A DNA stretch of 64,000 nt, taken from Ornithinimicrobium cavernae. GTDB taxonomy: Bacteria; Actinomycetota; Actinomycetes; Actinomycetales; Dermatophilaceae. The stretch is from positions 186,001 to 250,000 of the forward strand of contig NZ_QDDJ01000002.1 in the NCBI RefSeq assembly GCF_003121625.1, given 5' to 3'. Position numbers and translations under genes: made by a program. The notes under the pieces are model-generated. The model was not told the DNA's origin, made no database searches, and saw only the letters and a list, made by a program, of their open reading frames with translations. Shown piece by piece: positions 1-8,301 of this stretch (positions within the stretch are counted from its first letter, which is position 1; each line of letters starts with the position of its first letter).

Positions 1-327
1 GAGTTTCCGACCGGTCCAGGCGCCGTAGTGGCACTCTCCGATCCGCTCGTCGACCTCGACGGCGAGGTCGACCCGCCCCGGCGAGACGTTCTGCTCCGAT
101 GCCTCTATCGGTCTCTGACCAGCCACAATGGCCTCTGCCGTCTGTCGGCAACGCTCCAGCGGGCTGCTGACGACGGCAGCGAGCGGCGTCGCGCTCAGGC
201 GATCACCGACCCTGCGAACCTGCTCGCGCCCGGTGTCGTCCAGGCTGATGCCGGGTGTCCACCCGGCGAGGGTGCCGTCGGCATTGGCCGCGGTGCGGCC
301 GTGCCGCACCAGGATCACGATGGCCAT
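1..327 (-). CDS. Histidine phosphatase family protein (phosphoglycerate mutase-like), 3' end outside window
   Basis: This 109-residue N-terminal part of a phosphohydrolase starts at ATG 327 and reads off the left edge. The phosphohistidine motif RHG lies at residues 8-10, followed by a typical SSPLERCRQTAEA block (54-66) and an IGECHYGAWTG segment near the break, where the family places its acid/base Glu. Family knowledge gives dephosphorylation of a small phosphorylated metabolite through a phospho-His intermediate; the substrate cannot be told. The start overlaps the stop of the upstream LLM oxidoreductase gene (ATGA), so the two are co-transcribed. It resembles the MSMEG_4193-type mutase-like proteins often found beside F420 enzymes (from memory). 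Confidence 0.85.
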   Translation of the reverse strand, partial: MAIVILVRHGRTAANADGTLAGWTPGISLDDTGREQVRRVGDRLSATPLAAVVSSPLERCRQTAEAIVAGQRPIEASEQNVSPGRVDLAVEVDERIGECHYGAWTGRKL

Positions 328-1376
328 CAGTCCAGGATGCCGGCCTGCTCGGCGGCGGCCACCGCAGCCTCGATCGCGGCGGTCCGCTCCTCCAGGGTGT
401 CGCCGTACGGCGCTAGGGTGACTGTCGTCATACCGGCCTCTGCGTAGCGGGTGAGCCGTTCGGCGATGCGGTCGCGTGGCCCCAGCAGACTGGTGTCGTC
501 GATGAACTGCTGGGGCACGGCCGCAGCCGCGTCGCGGTACCGTCCGGCGAGATAGAGGTCCTGCACAGTGCCAGCCGCCTCCTCGTAGCCCATCCGCACG
601 GCGAGGGCGTTGTAGAAGTTCTGCTTGCGCGACCCCATGCCACCGACATAGAGCGAGGCATAGCCGCGCACAGCATCGGCGGCGGTGGACACGTCGTCGT
701 GCACGCTCAGCGGCACCGTGGCGTCGAGGCTGAAGGGCCGGTCAGGGTCGCTCGACCGCTCCAGGCCAGTGCGGATCGAGGAGAGCTGCTCACTGGTGAA
801 GTCGGGACTCAGGAAGATGCCCAACCAGCCGTCCGCGATCTCCCCCGTCAGCTCCAGGTTCTTGGGACCGACTGCCGCCAGATGGATCGGCACCGGGTGC
901 TCTGACGGGGCCGCGGTGCTGCGAAGGGCCTTGCCCGCGCCACCGGGCAGGGGCAGCTCGAAGTGCCGACCGTGGTACTCGACCTTCTGCCGGTTGAGGG
1001 CCAGCCGCACGATGTCGACGTACTCCCTGGTCCGGTCCAGGGGACGAGCGAAGGGCACCCCGTGCCACCCTTCAGAGACCTGTGGGCCACTGACGCCGAG
1101 GCCGAGGTCGAAGCGGCCACCGGACAGTGACCGCAGCCCTGCCGCGGTCATCGCGGTCATGGCGGGTGTCCGACCGGGAATCTGCAGCACCCCTGCTCCG
1201 AGGCGGATCCGCGACGTCTGTGCGCCGATCCACGAGAGGACTGTCACCGCATCGATGCCGTAGGCCTCGGACGCCCACACCACGTGTACTCCGAGCTCCT
1301 CTGCCCGGCGGACGAGGGCAAGGTTGTCCTGGTCGCGGCCGGTCCCCCACCAGCCGCAGCTCAATCCAAGACGCAC
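327..1376 (-). CDS. LLM class F420-dependent oxidoreductase
   Basis: The 349-residue protein has the N-terminal MRLGLSCGWWG and VRRAEELGVHVVWASEAYG strands of luciferase-like monooxygenase TIM barrels, and the SGGRFDLGLGVSGPQV segment that shapes the cofactor pocket in the F420-binding branch. Expected role: hydride transfer between F420 and an unknown organic substrate in the cytosol; FMN cannot be excluded from sequence alone. The length is normal for the family. It overlaps the downstream histidine phosphatase by 1 nt. The gene starts only 3 bases downstream of the acidic-protein stop (1380), so all three minus-strand genes may form one unit. Confidence 0.85.
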   Translation of the reverse strand: MRLGLSCGWWGTGRDQDNLALVRRAEELGVHVVWASEAYGIDAVTVLSWIGAQTSRIRLGAGVLQIPGRTPAMTAMTAAGLRSLSGGRFDLGLGVSGPQVSEGWHGVPFARPLDRTREYVDIVRLALNRQKVEYHGRHFELPLPGGAGKALRSTAAPSEHPVPIHLAAVGPKNLELTGEIADGWLGIFLSPDFTSEQLSSIRTGLERSSDPDRPFSLDATVPLSVHDDVSTAADAVRGYASLYVGGMGSRKQNFYNALAVRMGYEEAAGTVQDLYLAGRYRDAAAAVPQQFIDDTSLLGPRDRIAERLTRYAEAGMTTVTLAPYGDTLEERTAAIEAAVAAAEQAGILD

Positions 1377-1379
1377 CGG

Positions 1380-1808
1380 TCAGCCCCGATCCCGGTCGTC
1401 GTCGGCGTCCGTCTCGTCGTCGGCGTCCTCATCCTCGGTGTCGTCGTCCTCGTCATCCTCGTCGACGTCATACTCGTCGTCGTCCAGGCCCACGTACCCA
1501 CCCGAGCGGGCGCCTGCGGCCAGGTCGTCGTCGTAGTCGTCGTCCTCGTCATCGTCGAAGTCCTCGTCGTCCTCCAGGACGGTCTCGTCGTCGATGTCGT
1601 CCTCCTCGTCGGAGTACACATCGAGCGGTGTGACCTCACCGTAGGCGTCCAGCAGGGCATCGTCGTACGCCACGAAGGCGTCCGCCACCTTGTTGTAGGC
1701 CGTCACGACGGCAGGGTCGTTCTCTCCCCGGCGTACGGCCGACAGCTCGAGATGGGTCTCAAGCGCAGCGACAAGGGTGGACAGCGCAGCGCGCGGGTCT
1801 GACGTCAT
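1380..1808 (-). CDS. Highly acidic small protein of unknown function
   Basis: I chose ATG 1808, giving 142 residues; a longer reading to 1898 runs through the divergent promoter region. Residues 1-60 are an ordinary helical segment with an ALETHLEL core and a YNKVADAFVAYDDALLDA helix. From about residue 65 the protein is almost entirely Asp and Glu with a short Gly/Ser break. A TACCGT box at 1815-1820 sits exactly 6 bases before the ATG, so the mRNA is probably leaderless. Similar actinobacterial proteins are often labelled 'primosomal protein' in databases without experimental basis (from memory). No enzymatic motif is visible; the acidic tail could mimic nucleic acid or bind cations, which is speculation. 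Confidence 0.7.
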   Translation of the reverse strand: MTSDPRAALSTLVAALETHLELSAVRRGENDPAVVTAYNKVADAFVAYDDALLDAYGEVTPLDVYSDEEDDIDDETVLEDDEDFDDDEDDDYDDDLAAGARSGGYVGLDDDEYDVDEDDEDDDTEDEDADDETDADDDRDRG

Positions 1809-1918
1809 GGCATGACGGTAGCGAACTTCGTCCCGCGTCGCCCACGGACTGGGCGGAGTCGGTGCGCGCGTCGCGGCTGAGTTGATTTCTGGTCGCACCC
1901 TGCGCAGTATCTGTCTCG

Positions 1919-2104
1919 ATGGCTGAGTACGAGTACCAGATGCTGACGTTCGGTCGGGATGAGTCGCGGGCGGACGTCCGCCAGGCCCTCACCGATCACG
2001 CGGAGTACGGCCACTGGGAGCTGTGGCGGGTCAGCCTGTATCTCGGCGGAGTTCGTAAGGCGGTCCTGCGGCGCAGGATCATCCGCGTCCAACGGACCGC
2101 CTGA
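1919..2104 (+). CDS. DUF5703 family small protein
   Basis: This 61-residue ORF begins MAEYEYQMLTFGRDESRADV and ends in a basic RRRIIRVQR tail. I recognise the pattern of an actinobacterial family (DUF5703) whose members keep the YEYQ start, the HWELWR core and the arginine-rich end. Function is unknown. It is divergent from the acidic protein across a 110-bp gap. No signal peptide, membrane segment or Cys motif is seen. Its small size and cationic C-terminus would suit nucleic-acid or ribosome contact, but nothing in the sequence proves that. Confidence 0.75.
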   Translation: MAEYEYQMLTFGRDESRADVRQALTDHAEYGHWELWRVSLYLGGVRKAVLRRRIIRVQRTA

Positions 2105-2182
2105 GAACGGCGCTGTGACCCAGTCCGGCTCCGCCGGCACCGCTCAGAGGATGGTGGGGCGTCGGGCACGGACCAGAACGAC

Positions 2183-3520
2183 TCAGCAGTCCTCGATCAG
2201 ACGCTGCAGCACCCGCGTGCCAAAGGTCAGCGCGTCAACCGGGACCCGCTCGTCGATGCCGTGGAACATACCGACGAAGTCCAGGTCGGGTGGCAGCATG
2301 AGCGGCGCGAAGCCATAACCCTCGATGCCGAGCCGGGACAGGTGCTTGTTGTCGGTGCCACCCGACAGGCAGTACGGCAGGACGTGGGCTCCAGGGTCCT
2401 CCTTGAGCAGGGCACGCTTCATCGACTCCACCAGCTCGCCACTGGAAGACGCCTCGAGGGCGACGTCCTTGTGGACGATCTCGACCTCCACGTGCTCCCC
2501 CGCCAGCTCACGGATGGTGTCCATCAGCTCGTCCTCGTGCCCGGGAAGGAACCGGCAGTCGAGAGAGGCCGAGGCGGTCTGCGGGATGACGTTGTGCTTG
2601 TAGCCCGAGTCCAGCATCGTGAAGTTGGACGTGTCCCGCAGAGTGCCCTCCACGAAACCCCGGGCCCCGCCCAGACGCGACAGGATGGACTCGGCGTCCT
2701 CCTCGTCCCACGTCGCGCCCGTGATCCCGGCAATGCCCTCAAAGAGCTCCCGCACCGAGGCGATGTAGGTCCGCGGCCACGGATGCGCGCTGATCCGGTT
2801 GATGGCGCCGGCAAGCCTCACGAGAGCGTTCTCGGGGTTGGGCACCGAGCCGTGACCCGCACGTCCGTGAGCGTGCAGGCGCAGCCAGGCGATGCCCTTC
2901 TCTGCGGTCTGCAGCAGGTAGGCACGTTCCGGCGCACCCGTCGCCTTGCCCTCGAGCGTGATCGAGAACCCGCCGACCTCACTGATCGCCTCGGTGCAGC
3001 CCTCGAACCACTCGGGGTGCTTCTCGACGACGTGCCCCGCGCCCTTGACTCCCCCGGCCTCCTCATCGGCAAAGAACGCCCACACGATGTCGCGCGGCGG
3101 CTGCTGACCGGTCCGGGCCAGGTGTCGCACGTTGGCCAGGAGCATCGCGTCCATGTCCTTCATGTCGACCGCACCGCGCCCCCAGATGCAACCGTCCTTC
3201 TCGACCGCCGCGAAGGGGTCGACCTGCCAGTCCTCCGCCGCGGCGGGCACCACGTCAGTGTGTCCGTGCAGCACGAGGCCGGGCCGGCTGGAGTCCCGCC
3301 CGGGTGTCCGGACGACGACGCTGGCTCGGCCGGGGTCGGACTCGGTCAGCTGGGGGTCCAGGCCGACCTCGGTCAGCTTCTCCATGATGTACTCCGCGGC
3401 GACGCGCTCTCCCGGCCCGCTGCCGTCGCCGTAGTTGCTCGTGTCGATCCTGATGAGGTCCTTGCAGAGCTGGACGACCTCGTCCTGGGCGGAGGGCACG
3501 GTGCTGGAGTCGATAGCCAT
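2183..3520 (-). CDS. M20 family metallopeptidase (dipeptidase-like)
   Basis: The protein has 445 residues from ATG 3520; a GTG 30 bases further upstream would add ten residues unlike the family. Di-zinc ligand motifs are complete: GHTDVV (His87, Asp89), WGRGAVDMKD (Asp119) and DEEAGG (catalytic Glu153, ligand Glu154). The central region matches the dimerisation/lid domain. Expected reaction: hydrolysis of a dipeptide or N-acyl amino acid in the cytosol. A TACGGT box at 3528-3533 lies 7 bases before the ATG. It is convergent with the DUF5703 gene and stands alone. Confidence 0.88.
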   Translation of the reverse strand: MAIDSSTVPSAQDEVVQLCKDLIRIDTSNYGDGSGPGERVAAEYIMEKLTEVGLDPQLTESDPGRASVVVRTPGRDSSRPGLVLHGHTDVVPAAAEDWQVDPFAAVEKDGCIWGRGAVDMKDMDAMLLANVRHLARTGQQPPRDIVWAFFADEEAGGVKGAGHVVEKHPEWFEGCTEAISEVGGFSITLEGKATGAPERAYLLQTAEKGIAWLRLHAHGRAGHGSVPNPENALVRLAGAINRISAHPWPRTYIASVRELFEGIAGITGATWDEEDAESILSRLGGARGFVEGTLRDTSNFTMLDSGYKHNVIPQTASASLDCRFLPGHEDELMDTIRELAGEHVEVEIVHKDVALEASSSGELVESMKRALLKEDPGAHVLPYCLSGGTDNKHLSRLGIEGYGFAPLMLPPDLDFVGMFHGIDERVPVDALTFGTRVLQRLIEDC

Positions 3521-3606
3521 GGGACCGACCGTACCGCGCCGGATCTGCACGCCGCTGGCGCACCCGGTGCCACTGTGGGCAGCGAACAGGAGGGGGCCGA
3601 GGCGTG

Positions 3607-4398
3607 TCAGCCGAACAAGGCACCTGGCCCACGCAGCAGCCCCAGCTGTGCGCTAGCCGCGAGGACCACGCCGACAACCAGGACGACTCCGGCGACGAAC
3701 ACCCAGTCCGCGGTGGACACCCGGACCGGTCTCCACGTGCTCCGCGGCTCCAGCCCGAGTCCCCTCGACTCCAGTGCCTGCGCGACCCGTTCGCCCTTGC
3801 GGATCGAGACGACCAGGAGAGTGAAGACCACCCCGCCGAGGTGTCGTGGACCCCCGGGAGGGCGACCATCCTTCCGACGGTCGCCACGCACCGCGTGGGC
3901 GGCGCGGATCAGCGACCACTCGCGGGGCATCTCCTGCAGCATCCGGTAGCCCGCGAGGATCGCGTACGTCGGACGCGCACCCAGCCCGGCGTTGTGGTGC
4001 AGGCTCGTCATCAGGGCCACCCCGTCCGTGGACAGGAGGAAGCCGACCGCGAGCACTCCCACGAGCAGGGTCCGGAACGCGAGCGCGGCGCCCACGCTCA
4101 GGCCTTCCTCGGTCACCCGCAACGGACCGCTCTGCCAGAGGACGGCGCCCGGACGGCTGAGGGCGTTGACCACGAGGACGCCAGCCGCAAAGGCGAGGAA
4201 CGGCACGTGCGCGAGGGCGAGGGTCCGGACCGGAGCACCCGATGAGAGCACGACGCCGACGAGGGCGAGCAGATAGAGCACCGCGGGTGTCACCGGGTCG
4301 AGGACGAACATCACGACCAGCGAGACGAGGAACAGGACGCCCAGCTTGATGGAGGGGTTGCGTCGAGCCAGCGGCGACGACCGCTCGACGCTTCTCAT
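3607..4398 (-). CDS. ykoC: ECF transporter T component (EcfT/YkoC-like)
   Basis: This 263-residue integral membrane protein is the coupling subunit of an energy-coupling factor importer. It shows a hydrophobic N-terminal half (about residues 16-55 and 60-80), later helices near 105-125 and 235-250, and two Arg-Gly signatures in amphipathic helices, AVRG (169-172) and ESRG (210-213), the elements that dock into the ATPase grooves. Its ATG overlaps the TGA of the ATPase gene. It is the last gene of the riboswitch-controlled operon and should connect the substrate-binding S component (YkoE-like) to the fused ATPases. Confidence 0.9.
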   Translation of the reverse strand: MRSVERSSPLARRNPSIKLGVLFLVSLVVMFVLDPVTPAVLYLLALVGVVLSSGAPVRTLALAHVPFLAFAAGVLVVNALSRPGAVLWQSGPLRVTEEGLSVGAALAFRTLLVGVLAVGFLLSTDGVALMTSLHHNAGLGARPTYAILAGYRMLQEMPREWSLIRAAHAVRGDRRKDGRPPGGPRHLGGVVFTLLVVSIRKGERVAQALESRGLGLEPRSTWRPVRVSTADWVFVAGVVLVVGVVLAASAQLGLLRGPGALFG

Positions 4399-6167
4399 GC
4401 CACTCCGTCCGCCCGGCCCGTCACCGTGGCGTCAAGCCCCTGCAGCACGTGCGCGACCCGTCCAGGCAGGTTCGCCACCAGCCAGGACACCAGTGGCGGC
4501 AGCGTCAGACTGGCCCGTGCGAGCACGACCGGGTCCGCGAGGACGCGCTCCGTCGGACCGTCCGCCAGCACAGCACCGTCGCCGAGGACGACGACGCGGT
4601 CAGCCAGGCCCGCAACCAGGCGCAGGTCGTGGCTGACGAGCAGGACCGCCCCACCGCCGTCAGCGGTCTCCCGCAGCGTGCGTGCCGTCGCGATGGCGTC
4701 GCGACGGTCCAGGCCGAGGGTCGGCTCGTCAGTGAGCAGCACGGGCCGGGGGTGGGCGAGCATCGCGGCCAGGCTGAGCCGCCGCTGCTCCCCGCCGGAG
4801 AGCCGGAACGGGTTCTGCCCCACGAGGTGCTCGAGCCGGTGCCGCCGCAGCTGTTCCAGCACCCGAGCGTCCGTGACGTCGGAGGTGAGCCCGTGCGCGA
4901 TCTCCCCCTCGACGGTGGATGCGAGGAACTGGTGCTCGGCGTTCTGGAACACCAGGCCGGGCCGGTCGCCGAGCACACGACCGGCGACCGGGGTCAGCAG
5001 GCCGGCGAGGGTCAGGAGCAGGGTCGACTTCCCGACACCGTTCGCGCCGAGGACGGCCACCACCTCCCCCTCACGCAGGGTGAGGTCCACCCCGGAGAGC
5101 AACGCAGCCGACCGTCGGTCCACCCGCCGACCGCCCCGCCCGGGTGCGGGCGCCCGACCGACCGCGAGGCCGCTGGCCTCGAGCAACGGTCTTCCCGTGG
5201 CCGGACGGGATCGGGTCCCGGTGGGCCGTCCCAGGGTATGCAGCAGGGCACGGTTGGCCGGTGAGGCCAGCCCGCCCTGGGCACCGGTCAGCGAGCCGAG
5301 CTCCGCGTCGAGGGGCAGCCAGCAGCCGGCGGCGCGCAGGGCTGCGGCCTGGTCCTGCAGGACCAGGCTCGTGGGCCCGTCGGCCACGACCTGACCGTCG
5401 ACGAGCACCACCACCCGCTCCGGCAACCCGGCCACCCCCTCGGCGCCGGCCCACTCGTCGAGGCGGTGCTCCACGAGGATGACGGCGGGCCGGTAGCGCG
5501 TCACCGCTGAGCGGACGGCATCCCGGACCGCGGCGACGCCCTCGGGGTCCAGCATCGAGGTGGGCTCGTCGAGCAGCAGCACCTCGGGCTCGGCGACCAG
5601 GGCCGCGGCGAGAGCGACCCGTTGGCACTCACCACCGGACAGGTGTGCGGTCGGTAGGTCCCGCAGCCCGGTGGCCCCCACCGAGTCGAGCGCCGACGCG
5701 ATCCGCCCGCCGATGTGAGCCGGGTCGGTCCCGCGGTTCTCCAGCGGCAGGGCGATCTCCTGCTCCACCACGGGGAGGCACACTGCCGCGGAGGGATCCT
5801 GCGCCAGGACCCCGAGGTGGCGGGACCGCTCGACCACGGAGGTCTCTCCTGTCGCCGACCCTGCCACTGTCACCTGGCCCGCCACGGCCGCGGCCACGGT
5901 GTGCGGGACGACGCCGGTGACGGCGTGCAGGATGGTGGACTTGCCGCTCCCGGAGGCGCCGAGCACAACGACCTGCTCCCCCGCCGCGATCTGCAGCGAC
6001 ACGTCCCGCAGCGCCTCCTGCTCCCGGCGTGGGAACCTCACGGTCAGGTCGGTGAGCTCGACAACGGACCCCGCCCCGGCCGCGGCCGCCTCCACACCGC
6101 GCGCCGGTGCCGCGGCCCGGCCCATCGCGTTCCGGGGCGGACGAACCCGGCCTCCGGGCCGACTCAC
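4395..6167 (-). CDS. ykoD: Fused double ECF ATPase (EcfA1-EcfA2, YkoD-like)
   Basis: One polypeptide of about 590 residues carries two complete ABC domains. The first has Walker A GASGSGKST, signature LSGGECQR, Walker B VLLLDEPT and an H-loop VEHR. The second has GANGVGKST, LSGGEQRR, VLLTDEPT and VSHD. The domains are joined by a Pro/Arg/Gly-rich linker. I placed the start at GTG 6167, which overlaps the TGA of ykoE (GTGA) and follows a GGGACGG element; ATG 6125, 14 codons later, is the alternative. The longer in-frame stretch up to 6872 is a shadow of ykoE. Role: ATP hydrolysis to drive uptake of thiamin or its hydroxymethylpyrimidine precursor. Confidence 0.9.
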   Translation of the reverse strand: MSRPGGRVRPPRNAMGRAAAPARGVEAAAAGAGSVVELTDLTVRFPRREQEALRDVSLQIAAGEQVVVLGASGSGKSTILHAVTGVVPHTVAAAVAGQVTVAGSATGETSVVERSRHLGVLAQDPSAAVCLPVVEQEIALPLENRGTDPAHIGGRIASALDSVGATGLRDLPTAHLSGGECQRVALAAALVAEPEVLLLDEPTSMLDPEGVAAVRDAVRSAVTRYRPAVILVEHRLDEWAGAEGVAGLPERVVVLVDGQVVADGPTSLVLQDQAAALRAAGCWLPLDAELGSLTGAQGGLASPANRALLHTLGRPTGTRSRPATGRPLLEASGLAVGRAPAPGRGGRRVDRRSAALLSGVDLTLREGEVVAVLGANGVGKSTLLLTLAGLLTPVAGRVLGDRPGLVFQNAEHQFLASTVEGEIAHGLTSDVTDARVLEQLRRHRLEHLVGQNPFRLSGGEQRRLSLAAMLAHPRPVLLTDEPTLGLDRRDAIATARTLRETADGGGAVLLVSHDLRLVAGLADRVVVLGDGAVLADGPTERVLADPVVLARASLTLPPLVSWLVANLPGRVAHVLQGLDATVTGRADGVA

Positions 6168-6787
6168 TGACCGTCCCGCCCACGGCCGATGGCGAAGTTG
6201 TCCACGACACCGGTGCGCGCCAGTGCCTCGACCACCACTCGCGCCAGGAGCCCGCCGAGGACGACCCCGGAGACGCACTGCACGGCGAGCCGGAGGGTGA
6301 AGAGGTCCTGCCCGTACCAACCGGAGCGGAAGGCGGAGTAGAAGAACACCAGCCCGGCTCCGAGCAGCCCGGAGACCGCGAAGACGGTCCAGCCGTACCG
6401 CTTGTACCGGGTGAGGGCGAAGGGCAGCTCGCTGCCCACGCCCTGGATGAGCGCCGCGATGATCAGGGTGGGGCCGACCGGGGAGCCCAGGAAGACCACC
6501 TCCACCACCGACGCCAGCACCTCCGCGATCACACCGGCCAGCGGGCGGCGGATGATGGCGATGGCGATCGGGGCGACCAGGAGCCAACCGCCCAGGAGCA
6601 CGTGCTGGGCCAGGTCGCCCGCGGGCCCCATGAGGATGCTGAGCCCGTTCCAGGTGTGCACGAGTGCCCAGTAGGCGAACCCGAAGACGACACCGAGGAC
6701 CACCATCAGGACGAGGTCCTTCATCGCCCAACGAGTCCCGCCCCGGGAAGGAGTCTCTGTGGCCCGGGTCGATCCTCCGATGCTCAT
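6164..6787 (-). CDS. ykoE: ECF transporter S component, YkoE family (thiamin precursor)
   Basis: The 207-residue membrane protein has five or six hydrophobic segments and the family-like features GVVFGFAYWAL near the start and GVGSELPFALTRYKRYGW around the middle. YkoE proteins are the substrate-specificity subunits for thiamin or hydroxymethylpyrimidine uptake. Start and stop both overlap the neighbours (ATGA with ykoF upstream, GTGA with the ATPase downstream), so the complex is translated as a coupled unit. The upstream TPP riboswitch independently supports the substrate class. Confidence 0.9.
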   Translation of the reverse strand: MSIGGSTRATETPSRGGTRWAMKDLVLMVVLGVVFGFAYWALVHTWNGLSILMGPAGDLAQHVLLGGWLLVAPIAIAIIRRPLAGVIAEVLASVVEVVFLGSPVGPTLIIAALIQGVGSELPFALTRYKRYGWTVFAVSGLLGAGLVFFYSAFRSGWYGQDLFTLRLAVQCVSGVVLGGLLARVVVEALARTGVVDNFAIGRGRDGQ

Positions 6788-7455
6788 GCGCGTGAGCCCG
6801 TCGGGGACCCCACCGACACGGTGAGGTGGGTGACGACGTGCGGCACGACGGCACCGACCTGGGCCCAGGCATCGACCGCCGTCGCGAGGACCTCGGCGAC
6901 GTCGCCGGTCAGCGTGGTCGCGTAGTGGGTCGCCGCGCTCACCGTGCCCCGCTCACGGGCGGCTGCGATGGCCCTCTCGATGTGTGCCATGTGGTTCCCG
7001 TCCGCGGAGCCACCGTCGAGCAACGGATAGAGGGACCACTGGGCCACCGCCTGCAGTCCGGTCGGGGCGAGGCGAACGGGCGCCGCCGTGGGCAGGCCGG
7101 AGACGGTGAGGTCGCAGGTGACCTCACCCGGACACCCGCGTGACAGCAGGACGTGGGCGACGACGTGCCCCCCTCGCGACCGCCGCGACGTGGCCGTGAC
7201 CAGGGCCGCTGCATACGACGCGAGCCGCTCCTCGGCCGGCCCGGTCCTGGCCCCCACGTAGGTGCTGACCTCGTCGGTCACCACCTCGAGTCCCTCGAGG
7301 TGGTCGTCAGCGACGTCGGCGAGCGCGCTGAGGATGACGGCCTCGAAGTCGTCGCAGTGCGGATGGATGCTCAGGCGCATCCCGATGCCCAGGGCATCGG
7401 GCGCGGTGTCGGGCGTCGCAGCCAGGGCTGCATCCAGATGGGGCGTGGTGCTCAT
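6784..7455 (-). CDS. ykoF: YkoF family thiamin/HMP-binding protein
   Basis: The 223-residue protein starts at ATG 7455, preceded by AAGGAACC, a usable ribosome-binding site; an in-frame start further up would read into the riboswitch. It has the two tandem YkoF-type ferredoxin-like repeats: the first around MRLSIHPHCDDFEAVIL and the second around QAVAQWSLYPL. YkoF of Bacillus subtilis binds thiamin and is encoded with the ykoEDC transporter. It is probably a cytosolic or membrane-associated carrier feeding the ECF complex. The stop overlaps the ykoE start. Confidence 0.88.
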   Translation of the reverse strand: MSTTPHLDAALAATPDTAPDALGIGMRLSIHPHCDDFEAVILSALADVADDHLEGLEVVTDEVSTYVGARTGPAEERLASYAAALVTATSRRSRGGHVVAHVLLSRGCPGEVTCDLTVSGLPTAAPVRLAPTGLQAVAQWSLYPLLDGGSADGNHMAHIERAIAAARERGTVSAATHYATTLTGDVAEVLATAVDAWAQVGAVVPHVVTHLTVSVGSPTGSRA

Positions 7456-7517
7456 CGAGGTTCCTTCACTCGCCCACGGGTACCTCAAGACCCACGCCGA
7501 CAGTGGTGTCACGCGGA

Positions 7518-7612
7518 TGCCCTGCTCCCTACGCCGGTACGAACCGGATCAGGTTGACGGGTCTGCGGACTCTCCGCACTCTCAGCGCCGTTCGGCGCTC
7601 CCCGGGGGTTGC
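7518..7612 (-). promoter_or_regulatory. TPP riboswitch (THI element) upstream of ykoFEDC
   Basis: Read on the minus strand, the leader holds the conserved thiamin pyrophosphate aptamer parts in order: GGGGAGC (7603-7597), a GCGCC/GGCGC stem, CTGAGAG, a variable P3a arm, ACCTGATCCGG and CGTAGGGA ending near 7526. The ykoF start lies about 60-70 bases downstream, enough for an expression platform. It should repress the transporter operon when TPP is abundant. Exact aptamer ends are uncertain by a few bases. Confidence 0.95.
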
Positions 7613-7666
7613 TCGCACGGTAGCACCACATCCGTGGCCGGCAGTCCCGGGGGGGGCGGCATCGCT

Positions 7667-7701
7667 TTGCAGAATTGTGCAGAACTGCATATACTGCAGA
7701 A
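7667..7701 (+). promoter_or_regulatory. Leaderless promoter with overlapping TetR operator
   Basis: TTGCAG (7667-7672), a 17-bp spacer and TATACT (7690-7695) form a near-consensus promoter; GTG follows 6 bases later at 7702, so transcription should begin at the start codon. The same DNA contains three copies of TGCAGAA (7668, 7678, 7695) and two palindromes built from TGCAG/CTGCA arms (7678-7689 with a 2-bp centre, 7685-7699 with a 5-bp centre). Overlap with the promoter fits autorepression by the TetR protein encoded immediately downstream. Confidence 0.8.
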
Positions 7702-8301
7702 GTGCAACCTTCCGTCTCCCTCCGTGAACGCAAGCGCACCGACACCTTCCGATCCATCCATGACGCGGCGGCCGACCTCGTCCTCGACCACGGGCTGGCC
7801 CGCGTCACCGTCGACGAGATCGCCGAGCGGGCCGGTGTCTCGCAGCGCACGTTCTTCAACTACTTCCCCACCAAGGAGGACGCCGTCCTCGGCGTCCACG
7901 CCCCCGAGCGCACCGAACGGGCCCTGGCCGCGTTCCGCGACGACAGCGACCGTGACCTGTTCTCCCGGGTGGTCGAGCTCTTCGCCCAGACCATGCGCTC
8001 CAGCATCGTGCCTTCCGACGACCCGAGCCGGCGCCGCCGCCTGACGACCGAGCACCCCGAGCTCAAGCACCGCTTCATGATCCGGGTCGCCGACACCGAG
8101 CGGCTGGCCATGCAGGTCATCGAGGAGCACCCCGAGGCGCTCCCGAACACGCCCGAGGCGGCGCGCGTCCTGGTCTATCTGGCCGGCGCGGTCGTCCGCT
8201 TCACCTTCGCCACCACCCCCGGTGCCATCTCCGGCAACGACGACGAGACGCTGGACCGGGCCATCGCCACCTTCCGAGAGGTTCTCCGCTCCGCACTATG
8301 A
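7702..8301 (+). CDS. TetR family transcriptional regulator
   Basis: The 199-residue protein starts at GTG 7702, set by the TATACT box 6 bases upstream; a TTG at 7675 would place the promoter inside the gene. The N-terminal helix-turn-helix is clear: DLVLDHGLARVTVDEIAERA, then GVSQRTFFNYFPTKEDAVLG. The C-terminal ligand domain is divergent, as usual. The stop overlaps the ATG of the MFS transporter (ATGA). It probably represses itself and the transporter and is released by the exported compound; that is inference from layout. Confidence 0.93.
   Translation: MQPSVSLRERKRTDTFRSIHDAAADLVLDHGLARVTVDEIAERAGVSQRTFFNYFPTKEDAVLGVHAPERTERALAAFRDDSDRDLFSRVVELFAQTMRSSIVPSDDPSRRRRLTTEHPELKHRFMIRVADTERLAMQVIEEHPEALPNTPEAARVLVYLAGAVVRFTFATTPGAISGNDDETLDRAIATFREVLRSAL

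Noticed and set aside
1284-1802. Plus-strand Val-rich frame opposite the acidic protein
   Set aside because: The repeated Val residues are the complement of GAC/GAG codons in the acidic tail; no start signal or conserved features.
6168-6872. N-terminal extension of the fused ECF ATPase frame
   Set aside because: The frame continues upstream through ykoE in another register; the protein there is Arg/Pro/His-rich and ykoE and ykoF starts overlap neatly. Start set at 6167.
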